Source: Liquidambar formosana
Taxonomy: Eukaryota; Streptophyta; Magnoliopsida; Saxifragales; Altingiaceae
NCBI GenBank assembly: GCA_039720395.1
Contig: CM077826.1
Location: 33,998,687 to 34,062,686 of the forward strand
Direction: 5' to 3'
DNA: 64,000 bases
This document shows positions 1-11,552 of the stretch, in pieces (positions within the stretch are counted from its first letter, which is position 1; the number at the start of each line of letters is the position of its first letter). The translations under genes and the position numbers were made by a program. A model generated the notes under the pieces. The model ran no database searches. It was not told the DNA's origin and was given only the letters and a program-made list of their open reading frames with translations.

Positions 1-414
1 GTTTTATATAGGGTTTGAGATAAGTCCATTATTTTCTGATAGCATTTAAACAAGTTTATGTTCCCATAAAACTTTGTTTAAGTTAATGGGATCTCATGAT
101 TTCAATCAAGTACCTCATGTCTATTTATTTTCTTATTATGTTGTTGTCTCCATATTACAGTACCAACATATTCCATATGAATTATAATGAACCTAGTTAG
201 TTCCCATGGGACATCGAAGCAACCCCTTAAGAATTGATCCAGGTACTCTTATCGTTGAAGGAAAATTTGGTGGTCATTCTGCAGTCACGAACACCTTTAA
301 ACCCCCCCCCCCCCCCCCACCCCTCTCAGAACTGACCTAAGCATAGCTCTCTCTCTCAAATACAAATGCCAAGAAAGTGATTCCTTGGATAAGTGGAAAA
401 ATGCTAAAAGAATA

Positions 415-446
<32 letters not shown>

Positions 447-578
447 GGGTTGGGGGGGTGGTGGCGTTGAGACTTAATAGGTTTTGTACTAAGTAGATCT
501 ATTTCTCAAACATATGCATGTGATAAATGAAAAACAATCCATCAAAGGATTTTGATATCAACATTAATCATTCCACAG
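1..578 (+). other. Intron upstream of the PP2C terminal exon
   Basis: No coding segment is recognisable here. The stretch ends in a pyrimidine-poor acceptor CACAG at 574-578, directly before PP2C coding sequence. It contains a C-run near 301-320, a T-run near 418-446 and a short G-rich run after that. The methionine that would open the apparent reading frame at 527 lies inside this intron, so it is not a start codon. Earlier exons of the gene lie outside the window. Confidence 0.7.
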
Positions 579-913
579 GTGATAGATATTTGAAACCGTG
601 GATAATTCCTGAGCCAGAAGTCATGTTTGTTCCTCGAGCTAGAGAAGATGAATGCCTTATTCTAGCCAGTGATGGGTTGTGGGATGTCATGACAAATGAG
701 GAAGCTTGTGAAGTGGCTCGAAGGCGGATTTTGCTCTGGCATAAAAAGAATGGGGTTTCGTCTCTTCTGGAAAGGGGCAAAGGAATTGATCCTGCAGCTC
801 AAGCAGCGGCGGAGTACCTTTCAATGCTTGCTATCCAAAAAGGAAGCAAGGATAATATTTCTGTGATTGTGGTGGACTTGAAAGCTCAAAGAAAATTCAA
901 GAGCAAATCCTGA
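579..913 (+). CDS. Clade-A protein phosphatase 2C, last exon (HAB1/ABI1-like)
   Basis: Partial gene: only the terminal exon is in the window. PP2Cs are Mg/Mn-dependent serine/threonine phosphatases, and clade A members act in abscisic-acid signalling by inhibiting SnRK2 kinases. The exon starts in phase after a splice acceptor and opens with the conserved GDRYLKP and IPEPEV. It then shows LILASDGLWDVM, with a metal-binding aspartate, the RRRILLWHKKNG block typical of the HAB1 branch, and the C-terminal KDNISVIVVDL with the last metal-binding aspartate. It ends in a basic tail and TGA at 911-913. No frameshift or stop interrupts it. The subfamily call rests on remembered family sequence. Which HAB or ABI gene it is cannot be decided from one exon. 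Confidence 0.9.
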
Positions 914-2373
914 CGATAAGTTCACCCATCACTTGGTTCCAACCTATAGCTCTATACAATATAAAACCATGTCCTATTAATATGCAGTGCAGTCCATTCC
1001 TTTTTCACATGGGCTTAATGTGTGTACAAGAATTGTAGTATGTACTATATTGCAAGCGTATTGGAATATATATGCCTTGTTGCCTCTGTTTCTGTAATGC
1101 TTCATGCCAAGTTTTGGCCATGTAAATTTGAGATGTTGCAAGGATAGTTTTAGGGAAAGGCTTTTAAGATGTCTTAAATGCTTGAGGTTCTTGTAGATTT
1201 TCTTTTTGTGCCTGTCTGTTCAAGGCTGAGGTCTCCCTCTTCATAATATTTATGTATTTTAATGGTGCTTCATGAATGTAATTTGTTCTTCTACCGAACG
1301 GGAGTTGGGATTATTAAGAATACAATTGGGTGGTCACAAAAAATAAAGTTTGACTTAGAAATGGTCCTGCCACGTTCAATTTTATTTTAATTTTTTGGAA
1401 ATCTTCTGGGTGATGATCCGAAAAGCTCAGCCTTGGTCAGCATATATCTCGAACTCAAGAACCTGGCTTGAAGCTGATGATGGTATTTGCCATAATGTCA
1501 CATTGGCAGCATAAAATACTTTAAAAGCTCCTTTATCATTACTGGTCTTACAGCTAGCTTTTCGAAACTTAATCCCAATGTACAATAATAGGTATAGTGG
1601 GTTCTTGGAATTTTGGTTATCTCTCTTACCCTCACGTATAATAATAGGAAGTGTGGGTTCTGAGGAATCGATCGCTAGGCTATATAAAATAAAATGTGCA
1701 AACATTTAGCAATAAATAACCAAAGAAAAAATAAGTCACAAAATCAAAGTCCTGTAGTGTTTCATCCCTTTTACAAACGAGGTACTTGTAACTTAAATTT
1801 TCCATTTATTTCCCTTCCGATAGCCAAGAAGACACTAGAAAAGAAAAGCAAATTCTGAACTCTAGCACTGCTTTGTAAAATTTCCAAGTTGCTATCTCTA
1901 TTTTTTCATGTTCCCTGTAATCAGCTCTGAGTATATTCTCCTATTAAAATTGCAAACCATTTTGAGACTTTTCTTTCAACCGCCAAAACAACACATTTTA
2001 AAGCTCTCCAGGTTTTCCAAGGATAGGTTACATGACTAACATGCTTTAGGAATTATTGCTTCAATAGTGAAAAGTTCTAAAACTCCAAATGTTCAATGCC
2101 TCATATATTTAACTACAGTATGGAATCAAATACAATTTGATTTAATTGTCAAATAAAATAATTTAACTATAATTGATGCTTTTTTGAATTGCTCCCAAAC
2201 AGTTTAACAACGTTCTCACATCAATCCAGACATTACAGAAGGAAATATATAATTTCATCAGAAGACTTGGAAATTTTTATAAAATTAGTTTGAAGTAACC
2301 ATCTCAGGGCCAGCGTAAAACCACCCACAATCACTCACGTCAAATGATTACTCAAAGAAAACAACTCACTCAT
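914..2373. other. Convergent 3' flanks of PP2C and RPA49
   Basis: This holds the 3' UTR and terminator region of the + strand PP2C and of the - strand RPA49 gene, which face each other here. It is AT-rich with several AATAAA-like words. The short open frames, such as the one at 1427-1705 on the - strand, show no family resemblance and no splice context. I see no further gene. Confidence 0.55.
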
Positions 2374-5300
2374 CTATCTTCGTCGCCTCTGCCTCAGTTG
2401 CGGGAATTGGAGAGGGACAGGAAGAGTAGCCAATAACAACTTGTTCTCGTGCTTGAACTTGCAACCCAAATGCTCAAAATGCGTTCTCAACTTTACTTGA
2501 CTCATCTTCAGATCCCTAGCTATATCTGACAGGTCGGTCCGGAATCCATCAGCAAATAGGGTGAGCACCAGGACATAACTAATGAGAAGGGCATTCTTCT
2601 CTGCTGACAGCCATTTTGAAGCTGAATCAGCAAACATGGTTGAAAATTTCTGGCGTAAAATCCTCGGGATCTTATGGTTCTTCGCAGACGAAGAACCATC
2701 CAAGGAATGTTGATCTTTGAACTTTACAAGATGATTAATGTATGAGAAAATGCAAGCAAGCTGCTGCTTCTCCACCTCATCCTACAAAAGTATAAATCAC
2801 AAAAACAAGTTTACTTTATTACAAAAATAAAAGGAAAGAAAGTAAACAAGGCCCTGATGATTTAGAACGAAACTCTAATTGAGAGGAAATCAAGGTTTTC
2901 TTCATGTCCCACTAGTCTCTAGATAGCACATGTACTGAGTGAGATCAGAAGACTGGTTATCCACCCCTTATTCACCATCACAGAGATGTCGAGAAACCGT
3001 TAATGCCAATCATATTATGAAAGGGGGTGGAAACCATGACACAAGCAATTTTTAATATCCTACAACAGCAACAGCCAACAGAGCTGATGCTGTTCCTTTA
3101 TTTTTGTCATATCAAACTGAATATGATCATCAAATTCAGTAACCCGCATCATAAACAGAAATGCTGTTGACATTATTAACATTTGCGAACTAGTAATTGT
3201 TCGAATTTCCATAATAGGCAAAGTCAAACTTATTTGACACGGGCAAAGCTAAAACCTTTGTAAGTCCTTACCTGAATCTCCCCTAACTTATGAATTCTGT
3301 TGTAAACAAAACTTGGGTAAGAATTCGGTGCCACTTCTGCCCCTACTTGCGAGAGCTCTAGAATATCTACAAGGTAATCCCACTCCCCATTTAGTATAAT
3401 CTTGTCTAGAGGATAAGCCTGCTGGGGTGTAGTGGCAGAAGAGTCATAAGGTGGGATATTACGAGCAGTAGGAGCAGCAGCACTCTCGAGAGCCTCCTTG
3501 TTTATTACGACTTTCTTCATTTTCCTGTCCAAATTTTGTTCAGAACTGGCATCCACTTTTTGCTTCAAAGCGTCTGATTTCTTAGCCTGCAAAACAAATT
3601 ATTATTATTATTATTATTTATTTTATCCAACTAGTTCCACAAAATGCAACTCAACAAAGCCTTATATTCCAACTACTCATTGTCTTTGTGGCTAATAAGA
3701 ATTCTTTGTACCTACACATAACACAGCCACACATGCAGGGTAACCCGAAGCCAACATTTTATGGGTCTCCCCACCTCACCAAAGGGATTTTCTAGTTTAG
3801 AGTAGGCCTTGAATGGCCACAGAAATTCAATCCAGAGAATTTCCCACAAAATGACAGTACAAGTATTTTTTTTACCACCAGAAAGGACAGGAAGATTGGG
3901 TGGAAAATCTATCAGACAATGCAAGTATCACTGGAAAGGCCACTCAATCACTTATTCTGATATAGGAGATACCAGCCAAAACCAATCAAATGCAGGTATC
4001 TTGACAAATTGATGTCATAAAGCCGTGATATTGTATAGACAGAGATGTACTTCCCTTCCATTTTGTGAAGTTGTACCCTTATCGACGATGCTGATCAATA
4101 AGTAGAAAAAATGTAGGCCTTCCAGATTACAACCTTATATTTTTCACTTACTGATGAAGTGGACCACACCAAGCAGAATATCGCAACAGCCACCAAAAGG
4201 TGAGATCATCACTTAACAGTCTCCATTTAGAATATCAATAAGATCAACATTAGGGAGACTAATATATTTCTTTTGTTTTCTGTTTCATTTTAATTTACAA
4301 ACTTCTCCAGATGAGTTGCCAAACCCACTCCCTCACATAAAACAGAATGCAAATGACAGTATTCTTTGTATCAGCTTAATCAGTTGGTTTGGGTTTTACA
4401 ATCCCATAGGTTGTAGCAATAAAATGGAAATTACTATTCCTACCAGCAATAAATTGACTTATTTTTATAGTATCTACGCAACTATAAAATCAACACAAAA
4501 ATTAAATTGTATTGTAGAATTCCATATAGAGTTCATTGCATTTAATATGCTATGTAATACCAAATACAGATCTAGCAGTTGAAATTGAATCTGCAACTAG
4601 AACAATTGATACCTGTTTCCAACTCTGTGTATAAAAACACTTGCATATTCTCATTAATTTAAAAAAAATTTAGTGAACTAACTTAACAAGGGACTAGTGC
4701 ATAGGCTACAGTCCCATCAGCACTTCAAAGAGCTAGCAGAAGACGACTTTTGTTAGAAAACCACTTAACCCCAAAAGCTTAAGCTGTTAGGGAATGGGCC
4801 AAAAATGTATAACAAGCTAACACCCCCCCTCACATGCAGCCCCATCCCGCACATGGAGGGATAGACAAACACACAACTGAAAGACAAACAAACATACTAA
4901 TGGGGAAATAAACAAACGGAAGTAATAAGACTTGAACCCAAGACCTCCTGCAAACCAAGGCTCTTATACCATGTTAGAACACCACTTAACCCGAAATAAT
5001 TTTTATAAGCTGTTAGGGAATGGGACAATGATGCATACCAAGCCAACAACTTTATCCCTCGAACAGTCAAAATCCTCAACTGTGGTCTCTAGATACCAGT
5101 AAACAGCAAGGCCAGCATAGAAACGCCACCATATATTTGTATATGATCAATTCATCTCAAAAATTAATATGCCAAATTTTTGAATGAAAAGAAATCCTAG
5201 GTAAGCCCCAGCTTATGAATTGACTGAGAGTAAATGGCCCTTCCAAGTTATGCTTCCTATAGTCCAATATATATGCAAGGAAAAATTCCATGACCCTTCT

Positions 5301-7716
5301 AAGTTTAAACTGAAACACTTTGATCCTCGATCTTGATGACATGACCCAAACATATACTTCTCAAGTTCTCATTCATCAATAACTTAGCCAACCATCGACT
5401 CTTGCTAAACCCCTTGAGGCCACCCACACAAGGTGTCATGGTTCTCATGGGCCTTAGACTTACCTGATCCATATGAGTTGTAGAGTCTTATATGGACCAG
5501 GGATTTGCCCAAAGGGTTCCTTGTTATCAAAAATAACTTAGCCAACTATTTGGGGTTATTAAGTTCATTTCATTTATCAACTGGTTCAAAATTTCTACAG
5601 ATTCCATCAATAACTTGCCCAAATAGTTGGGTTCAATATCATGAATCTTATTTCACTATTCAATGAAAGTATTATTAACAAAAAAAGCCAAAGTTCCTGT
5701 ACACATGGAGTATACAAGGTAGCCTAAAGGTGTAAAGAGTCTAATTCATTATTCAAGCATATTAAAAGTCATTACTCTTAACTTATGCTTCTCATATGGA
5801 TTGTGTGGTCTTATATGGGCCTGGGGTTTGCCCAAAGGCTTTCCTCGTCATCAAAAATAACTTAGCCAACTATTTGGGGTTATTAAGTATGTTTCATTTA
5901 TCAACTGGTTCAAAAATTTCTACGGATTCCTTTGATAACTTGCCCAAATAGTTGGGTTCAATATCATGAATCTTATTTCACTATTCAATGAAAGTATTAT
6001 TAACAAAAAAAAGCCAAAGTTCCTGCACAAATGGAGTATACAAGGTAGCCTAAAGGCGTAAAGAGTCTAATTCACTATTCAAGCATATTAAAAGTCATTA
6101 CTCTTGACTTACGCTTCTCCACTCAGGCGCCAGGCCTCTTGACTGTTGTAGCAGCACCCAAATAACACGGAGGTCAAGGTGCTTTAAAAAAGCATGGCAT
6201 TAAAAGCTGTAAGTTGGGGGGCAGCAAGGTGGTAAGCTAGTAGCATGTATGAGAGTGGTTGGATGAAACTAGGAGAAGGGGGAAGCAACCACATGACTAG
6301 GCTTTTGCACAAGTGATGCCCTGAACAACACTGGGCTCTTTTTGTGTTCTCTATATACACATTCGCCTTGGCAATGTGCAGCACCCTATTATTATTATGA
6401 TTATTATTATTATTATATTAAAAGGAGAAAGCACCTTTTTTTTTATACAGAGAGGTAACTAAGGTTTGTTTTTTATTCCTAATAGTCCAACACCCGTGTA
6501 ATTCATTCTCCCCTCACCTTAACCCCCCCCCCCCCCCCCCCCCCCGCCCCTCTAAAAAAAAAAAAAGAATAAAAAACCCATGAAGGGCAATCAGCCAGGC
6601 CTAAAATAAGCAACAAGGGTACATGCCATTAATAGATAGTTTTCCATATCCTTATCTCCCTTTTCCCTTTTCCCTTTTTTACAGTAACATGTAGGAACTT
6701 ATAGGTTCTCATGGCTTGGGTCTTTGGAAGGCAATTATGCAAGGTTTGAATGTTGTCAAGAAGGAAATTGGCTATAAAGTGGGTGATGGTAGTAGAGTGA
6801 GTTTTTGGAAGGATGTTTGGTGTTTCAATTTGCCTCTTATGTATGAATTGCCCTCTTTGTTTGATATTGCGCAAGACAAGAATGCTTTGGTTAAAGATTA
6901 TTTAGATGGTAATGACGATGCTATCTTTTGGAATATCATTTTTGTTAGACGTTTCAATGATTGGGAATTGGAAAGTGTCTTATTTTTTTTCCAAGTGCTC
7001 TATGATAGCAAGATTTTGGTAGGTGAGAATGATTCATTGGTGTGGCGTAACAACTCTAAAGGATTATTCTCCATAAAATCTTTTTACAATATTTTAAGGC
7101 CTTTTGGAAATGTTTTCCTCCCAGGGAAGATTGTTTGGATTACTTCAGTTCTTTCTAAAGTGGCCTTTTTTTGTTGGTTGGTGAGTAGTGATAAGTGTTT
7201 GACCTTGGCCAATCTCATTGGGAGAGGTTTCACTATGCCCAATAGGTGTATTTTGTGTAAAGAAGAAGCGGAGACGGTGGACCATCTCTTCATTCATTGT
7301 AAGGTGGCAAGGAGTCTTAGGATGTTTTTTTTTTATGAAGCAAGAGTCTTTGGATGTTCACTTTCAATGTCTTTGGTATTCATGGGGAAGTTGGTGGTAT
7401 AAAGGGGGTAGAAAAAAAGCTAAAGCGGTTTGGAGGATGGCTCCCCATGCTATTTTTTGGTGCCTTTGGAGAAAGAGGAACCATAGGACTTTTAATGGGA
7501 TTGAGAAGTCCATCATTGATCTCAAATCTGGTTTTACCAAGGATCCTTTTTTTGTGGTACTCTAGCTATACTAAGATTAGCAAACCTTCTTTTGTTCTTT
7601 TCTTAGATTCCCTAAAGATGTAATGGGGTTTCTTTGTGCCTTGGTGCTTGGTTCTTGTATATGTCTCATGTACTTGGGCTTTGTCCTTTACTTTTAATAC
7701 AATACACATTTTACTT

Positions 7717-7767
<51 letters not shown>

Positions 7768-9586
7768 ATGTAAAACTACAATTTCTTCTAATTAGTTATA
7801 AAAAATAATGCAACACTCATTCATCCAATCAACACATATCAATCGTCATTTCATTTATCAATTACCAAAATACTAAAATATTATTTAAGATCTAAGGAGC
7901 CTTGCAATTATAGAGAAAGATATACATTTTCCTTCAAGAACTCAAAGACAAGAAGTGGCATACCCTAGTTATAGATTTCTTTGTTCCATAAAGTTGAGTG
8001 AGCTCTCTTATTCTGTTCTCCATTGTTTCTGCAGTATGTTCTTCCTGCAACAAGCTTGAAGGTTCCTTGTCAGAAGAGTCTGAACCTCCAACTCTTGGTT
8101 CCAACCTAAATATCTGCAGTCACATCCAAATCCAGGTTAAAGGTCTAAACACTAATAAGCTAATTGTTAGTTGACATATAGCAGAACATGGATGATGTAA
8201 AAACAAGCCTTTTTACTGGCAAAATTAGCATGAAAAATCTTATTGTGAGAGGCTCCATCCATACAACATTGAAAGGTAAGTAGGTGATTGTAAAATTGTG
8301 CGTTCCTAGATGAGCCAATGGGGTCTTCAAGTTTGGTAATTTCTAGTTAAAAATTTTCTTAAGAACGTCAAAAAAAAAAAAAAAAAAAAAAATGGAAGAA
8401 AGAAAAAAAAAGCATGAAAAACTTCAAGTAGATGAATATACCACAAATACCTCATTGGGGGAAGTGGAACATCTGCTGGAAAAACCCAAATGAACAAATA
8501 ACATAACATCCAAAGTTTTCTATTCTCCTCCCCCACCCCCACCCCCCCAATATTTTGCCTACATTTTCTCAGCAACCAAACAAAAGAGAAAATGAGTTTA
8601 TTAAAAAGGCAATTGGACTGACCTTTAAAAAAAATATAAACCAACATTACAGTAACAAAATTCTCCTCTTTTTCTTTTCTTTTCCCACATTTTCTCAGAA
8701 ACCAAACCAATAGTAAGCGAATTTGCCTCCACATATCTCGTCACATAAAACATATCATTCAACAGTTTCAATTCAAAATTTTCCTTTCTACCAACATTTT
8801 CTCGCCAACCAAACACGATAGCTAGAAAAGTTATCATTCCACACTTACCTTATTCGACGCAATCGGCACAATCTTCAGCGTCTGGGTCTCCTTATCAAGA
8901 ACCCCAAGAGCATAAGTACAGACCTGACCGGTCGCTGCCGCGCCCGAGTAGCTAGTACCAACAAAATCGACCTTGGACCCATTAGGGCTGACGACGAGCT
9001 GTACCCGTTTGGGTTGGTTCCTGTTCCTGAAAGCCCTAACCCTAGGTGGTTCGTGTCGGTTGTCGGGGTCGAACCCAGATGGGAAATAGCCCACAAGCGG
9101 TGCGGTCTTGTCTGGGTGCTCCTGCACGACTTGTATCTTCGCGTGTAGTTCCTCTCCTTCCTCTTCCTCGGTTTCGATTTGGGTTTCATTGTCTGGTTTC
9201 GTGTCCAGTTGCTCGTCCTGCAGCACTTGTACCTCCGTGTCCGGCTGCTCGTCGCGCAATACTTGTACCTCCGTATCCGGCTTCTTTCTCTTTTCCTTCT
9301 TCTTCTTCTTCTTCTTCTCCTTCTCTGTTTCGATATGGGTTTCAATATCTGGTTCCGTGTCCTGGTGCTCGTCTAGAACTCGTATCCTGTCCGGGAGCTC
9401 GTCCTGCAGGACTTGTACCTCGGCGTGTAGTTTCTTCCTCTTCTTCTTCTTCTTCTTCTCGGTTTCGATATGGGTCTCGCTATCTGGTTCCGTGTCCTGG
9501 TGCTCGTCTAGGACTCGTATCTTCTCGTGTAGTTTCTTTCTCTTCTTCTTCTTGGTTTCGATTTGGGAATCACTGTCTGGTTCCAT
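2374..9586 (-). CDS. RPA49: DNA-directed RNA polymerase I subunit A49 (RPA49-like), four exons
   Basis: RPA49 forms, with the A34.5-type subunit, a TFIIF-like subcomplex of nucleolar RNA polymerase I that helps initiation and elongation on rDNA. Exons read on the - strand: 8849-9586 (246 codons from ATG at 9586), 7964-8113 (50), 3272-3586 (105) and 2374-2781 (135 plus stop). All junctions are GT..AG and phase 0, giving about 536 residues. The core motifs are VGYFPSGFDP, VQLVVSPNGSKVDFVGTSY and TYALGVLDKETQTLKIVPIA in exon 1. Exon 4 carries the tandem winged-helix-type C-terminus (DLSDIARDLKMSQVKLRTHF). The protein is longer than usual because the N-terminus holds about three Lys/Glu-rich repeats before the family core. 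Intron 2 is 4.4 kb and holds a SMART element, a tandem repeat and a LINE. An upstream in-frame extension to 9667 is less likely than the ATG chosen. Confidence 0.93.
2782..3271 (-). other. RPA49 intron 3
   Basis: A 490-bp intron bounded by GTAAGG on the - strand at 3271 and by an acceptor TTGTAG at 2782. I see no embedded element. Confidence 0.85.
4751..5048 (-). mobile_element. SMART/TRIM mini LTR retrotransposon, complete
   Basis: Two short direct repeats, 4751-4822 (72 bp) and 4972-5048 (77 bp), both begin TGTTAG and end AACA, as LTRs do. Read on the - strand, the 5' LTR is followed at once by TGGTATAAGAGCC. This is one base from TGGTATCAGAGC, the usual primer-binding site complementary to initiator Met-tRNA. 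A G-rich polypurine tract (GTGAGGGGGGG) stands just before the 3' LTR. The 5-bp target duplication ACTTT lies at 4746-4750 and 5049-5053. No coding sequence is present, so it must have been moved in trans. At 298 bp it falls in the smallest size class of terminal-repeat retrotransposons in miniature. Confidence 0.85.
5465..6111. repeat. Two-copy tandem repeat, about 323-bp unit, in RPA49 intron 2
   Basis: The block 5465-5787 is repeated at 5788-6111 with few differences. The phrase around CAAAAATAACTTAGCCAAC recurs at about 5527 and 5850. It is non-coding, and the copies look similar enough to be a fairly recent tandem duplication. Confidence 0.8.
6696..7764 (+). mobile_element. 5'-truncated LINE with poly-A tail, antisense in the RPA49 intron
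   Basis: A reading frame at 6716-7402 matches the C-terminal part of plant L1-type LINE ORF2. It has a VGDGSRVSFWKDVW block, a KVAFFCWL block and the zf-RVT zinc-binding pattern CILCKEEAETVDHLFIHC. A frame change after the T-run at 7328-7336 leads into the usual tail (FWCLWRKRNHRTF) in another frame. The element ends in a poly-A run of about 45 bases (7722-7766). AACATGTA flanks it at 6686-6693 and again at 7765-7772 with related bases following, which is a plausible target duplication. The 5' part with endonuclease and RT core is absent. Confidence 0.82.
8114..8848 (-). other. RPA49 intron 1
   Basis: A 735-bp intron with donor GTAAGTGTGG at 8848 and acceptor CTGCAG at 8114. It contains A- and T-runs near 8370-8410. 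Open frames on the - strand here are low-complexity and not supported. Confidence 0.85.
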
Positions 9587-11552
9587 GCTTTGGAGAAAAA
9601 TGAGATTGTTCTGATTTGGGTAACGGGTTAGACTCGACGGCTTGTGAGTTGCAGTGCATATGTACATATATATACCCCATTGTGACCATATGTAAACCCT
9701 GCCTCTGCTAGTCTGCTACTCTGATAGACTGATATTCTGCTACTCGGTGGGGTTGGGCCGTGCTGTAGGCCTTATTCAAGAACCTCTTCCAAGGGCAAGT
9801 CCAGTCCACACACTACTCCTACAAGCGCCCGTCAGGCTTGGATTTAAATTTAGGGACCCAAAACCTTCTTCGTACATCTCATTAATTTTTACTTTTTAAG
9901 GTTTAAAAAAAATATAAAAGGTTTTTATGAAAATTAGCAATGTTATCCACGAGGAAATGTTATTTTGAATAACTTTTTGGAAGAAAGTTTTTTCAAAATC
10001 TGTCGTTTAAGTGGATTTTTTTGCTATTTTCCTTCTCTATTTCATTTTTTGCCAAAAAGTCAATTTAAACTATAAATTTTAGAAAAACTTTTTTCTATAA
10101 AGTTGTTCAAGATGATATTTTCTAGCCAACTACACGAACACTTTTCATAAAAAGCATGAATATATTTCTAAAACTTTTATAAAAAAAAAAATTAATTAAT
10201 TAATGTAGTGCACAAACAAAGTTTTGGGGTTGCAGTAACCGGGCCCTTAGATTTAAGGCAAAGCAAGGATGGTACTTGGACGCACCCCTAGGCCCTTTGT
10301 TATCATGGGGGTACTTCATTTAGAGTCGGATTCCACCAGCACCACCCTACATGGCTACATTTGAAATTAAATGGCAGAATTATCTTGCTATCATTCTCTA
10401 AACGATTTTGGCAAAAGAAGTTGCAGACCTGCAGTAAAATCTGACGTCTTGTTTAAATATAATTCAAGTGTTGATCAAACTCACTTGATATTTAAGGTCT
10501 GAAGTTGTAGACCTGTGACATTGCATTTGTGGAGATTTCTCTCAATGTGACTCTTTTGCCACAATTGAAGTAACCACGAATTTAACATTTGGCGGCGGCC
10601 TTCAAATCAAAATCAAAATCTCACACTTAACAAGCATTAAGCTCTTGATGATTAATAAGTTATGAAGAACTAGAGGAAAAAAAAAAGACGGAAAACAAAA
10701 TCCAAAAAACTCAAGCCAATAAGGTAAACATGTACTCAATTTTTCCAATCATATCCAGTGCAGCTGCTAATAGCATTTTTAGAGTATGAGTGTATGATAA
10801 AGAAAAATGCTGTTCATTTGATGGACGTCATGACTCGTGAAGAACTTAACTAGGACAAACAAATGGACATTTTTCAGTTCTATTCTAGTAAGACTTACAG
10901 TCTTACATTGAGACATCCACTTTCCCTTGTAGCATAGTTGGAATTGCCATTTTCAAATTCAGGTGTCCATAGATCATAATCTAATGCCAAGAGAAAGCTC
11001 TATATACAAAATGAACGTAAACCATTACCCAGTATTAGTCTCGTGAAAGTGAGGTCTATGGGAAGGATGAGTGGATATGGTCCTAACTTTCAACGCTTTT
11101 TGCATGAAGTGACCACTTTCAAGACTTGAACCTACGCATTCACGCTTTACAGCCTAAGACCTTTACCATTGCACCATACAGTGACCCCCATGGTTGAATT
11201 TAATATTTTGTAGTATTGAATATTAAATGATATGATCACTGCTGGTGTTAAAATAAAATGCCGAATAATGAATGATGAATGATAATGCAGCAAAAAAAAA
11301 TACATGAAAGAAGGAAAAAAATAATCTTAAAGAACAAATAAAATGCAGCTCGGCTATCTATGAATCATAAATCATAAATCATACCAATTCTCAAAACCAC
11401 TGGTTTTTGAACTTCCAGGGTGTATTACAAACAAACCTTAAATGAAAGTTCAGCAAACTTACTTATATCCTTTTACTAATCCACCATTTGGTTGCTAAGA
11501 AAATGTCACAGAAGAAGATCAATTGAAAATCTATATCTCAGCTCTGCTCATA
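9458..11552. repeat. Segmental duplication, copy 1 (RPA49 5' end and promoter)
   Basis: This 2.1-kb block, from inside RPA49 exon 1 through its upstream flank, reappears in the same orientation at about 18020-22000. Unique markers such as the GGCGGCGGCC stretch (about 10592 and 20880) and the SINE match in order. The second copy also holds a 1.7-kb MULE and a segment of about 155 bp at 21699-21853 that copy 1 lacks. This copy should be the source, because it is attached to the intact gene. Confidence 0.88.
11022..11189 (-). mobile_element. Degenerate tRNA-derived SINE (Au-like)
   Basis: Read on the - strand, there is an A-box-like TGGTGCAATGGTAAAGG followed by a B-box-like GGTTCAAGTCTTG. Next comes a body with TGCAAAAAGCG and CCTTCCCATAG, ending in ACTGGGTAATGG. 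This order resembles the Au-type SINE family of flowering plants as I remember it. The tRNA part has no intact acceptor stem, so it is not a tRNA gene. It was copied with the segmental duplication. Confidence 0.5.

Larger units (their letters stand above)
3587..7963 (-). other. RPA49 intron 2, expanded by transposable elements
   Basis: A 4.4-kb intron with donor GTATGC at 7963 and acceptor TTTTGCAG ending at 3587. Inside are a (TTA)n run near 3600-3617, the SMART element (4751-5048), a two-copy tandem repeat (about 5465-6111), a C-run near 6525-6545 and the LINE (about 6696-7764). The stretch 3700-4740 is AT-rich and shows nothing I recognise. Confidence 0.85.

Noticed and set aside
301..446. 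C-, T- and G-runs as a functional motif
   Set aside because: Homopolymer tracts inside an intron. Simple slippage explains them.
4921..4980. tRNA or SINE B box (CTTGAACCCAAGACC)
   Set aside because: It lies inside the SMART element, next to its primer-binding site. There is no tRNA fold or A box in the right place.
8327..8837. - strand frames of 70 and 135 residues in RPA49 intron 1
   Set aside because: Aromatic-rich peptides from A/T runs, with no family signal. They lie between a good donor and acceptor.
9046..9614. Long + strand frames opposite RPA49 exon 1
   Set aside because: They are antisense shadows of the Lys/Glu repeats, giving Ser/Phe-rich low-complexity peptides. RPA49 on the other strand has clear homology and splice sites.
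11100..11189. tRNA gene on the - strand
   Set aside because: Box A and box B words are present, but acceptor and anticodon stems do not pair and SINE body sequence follows.
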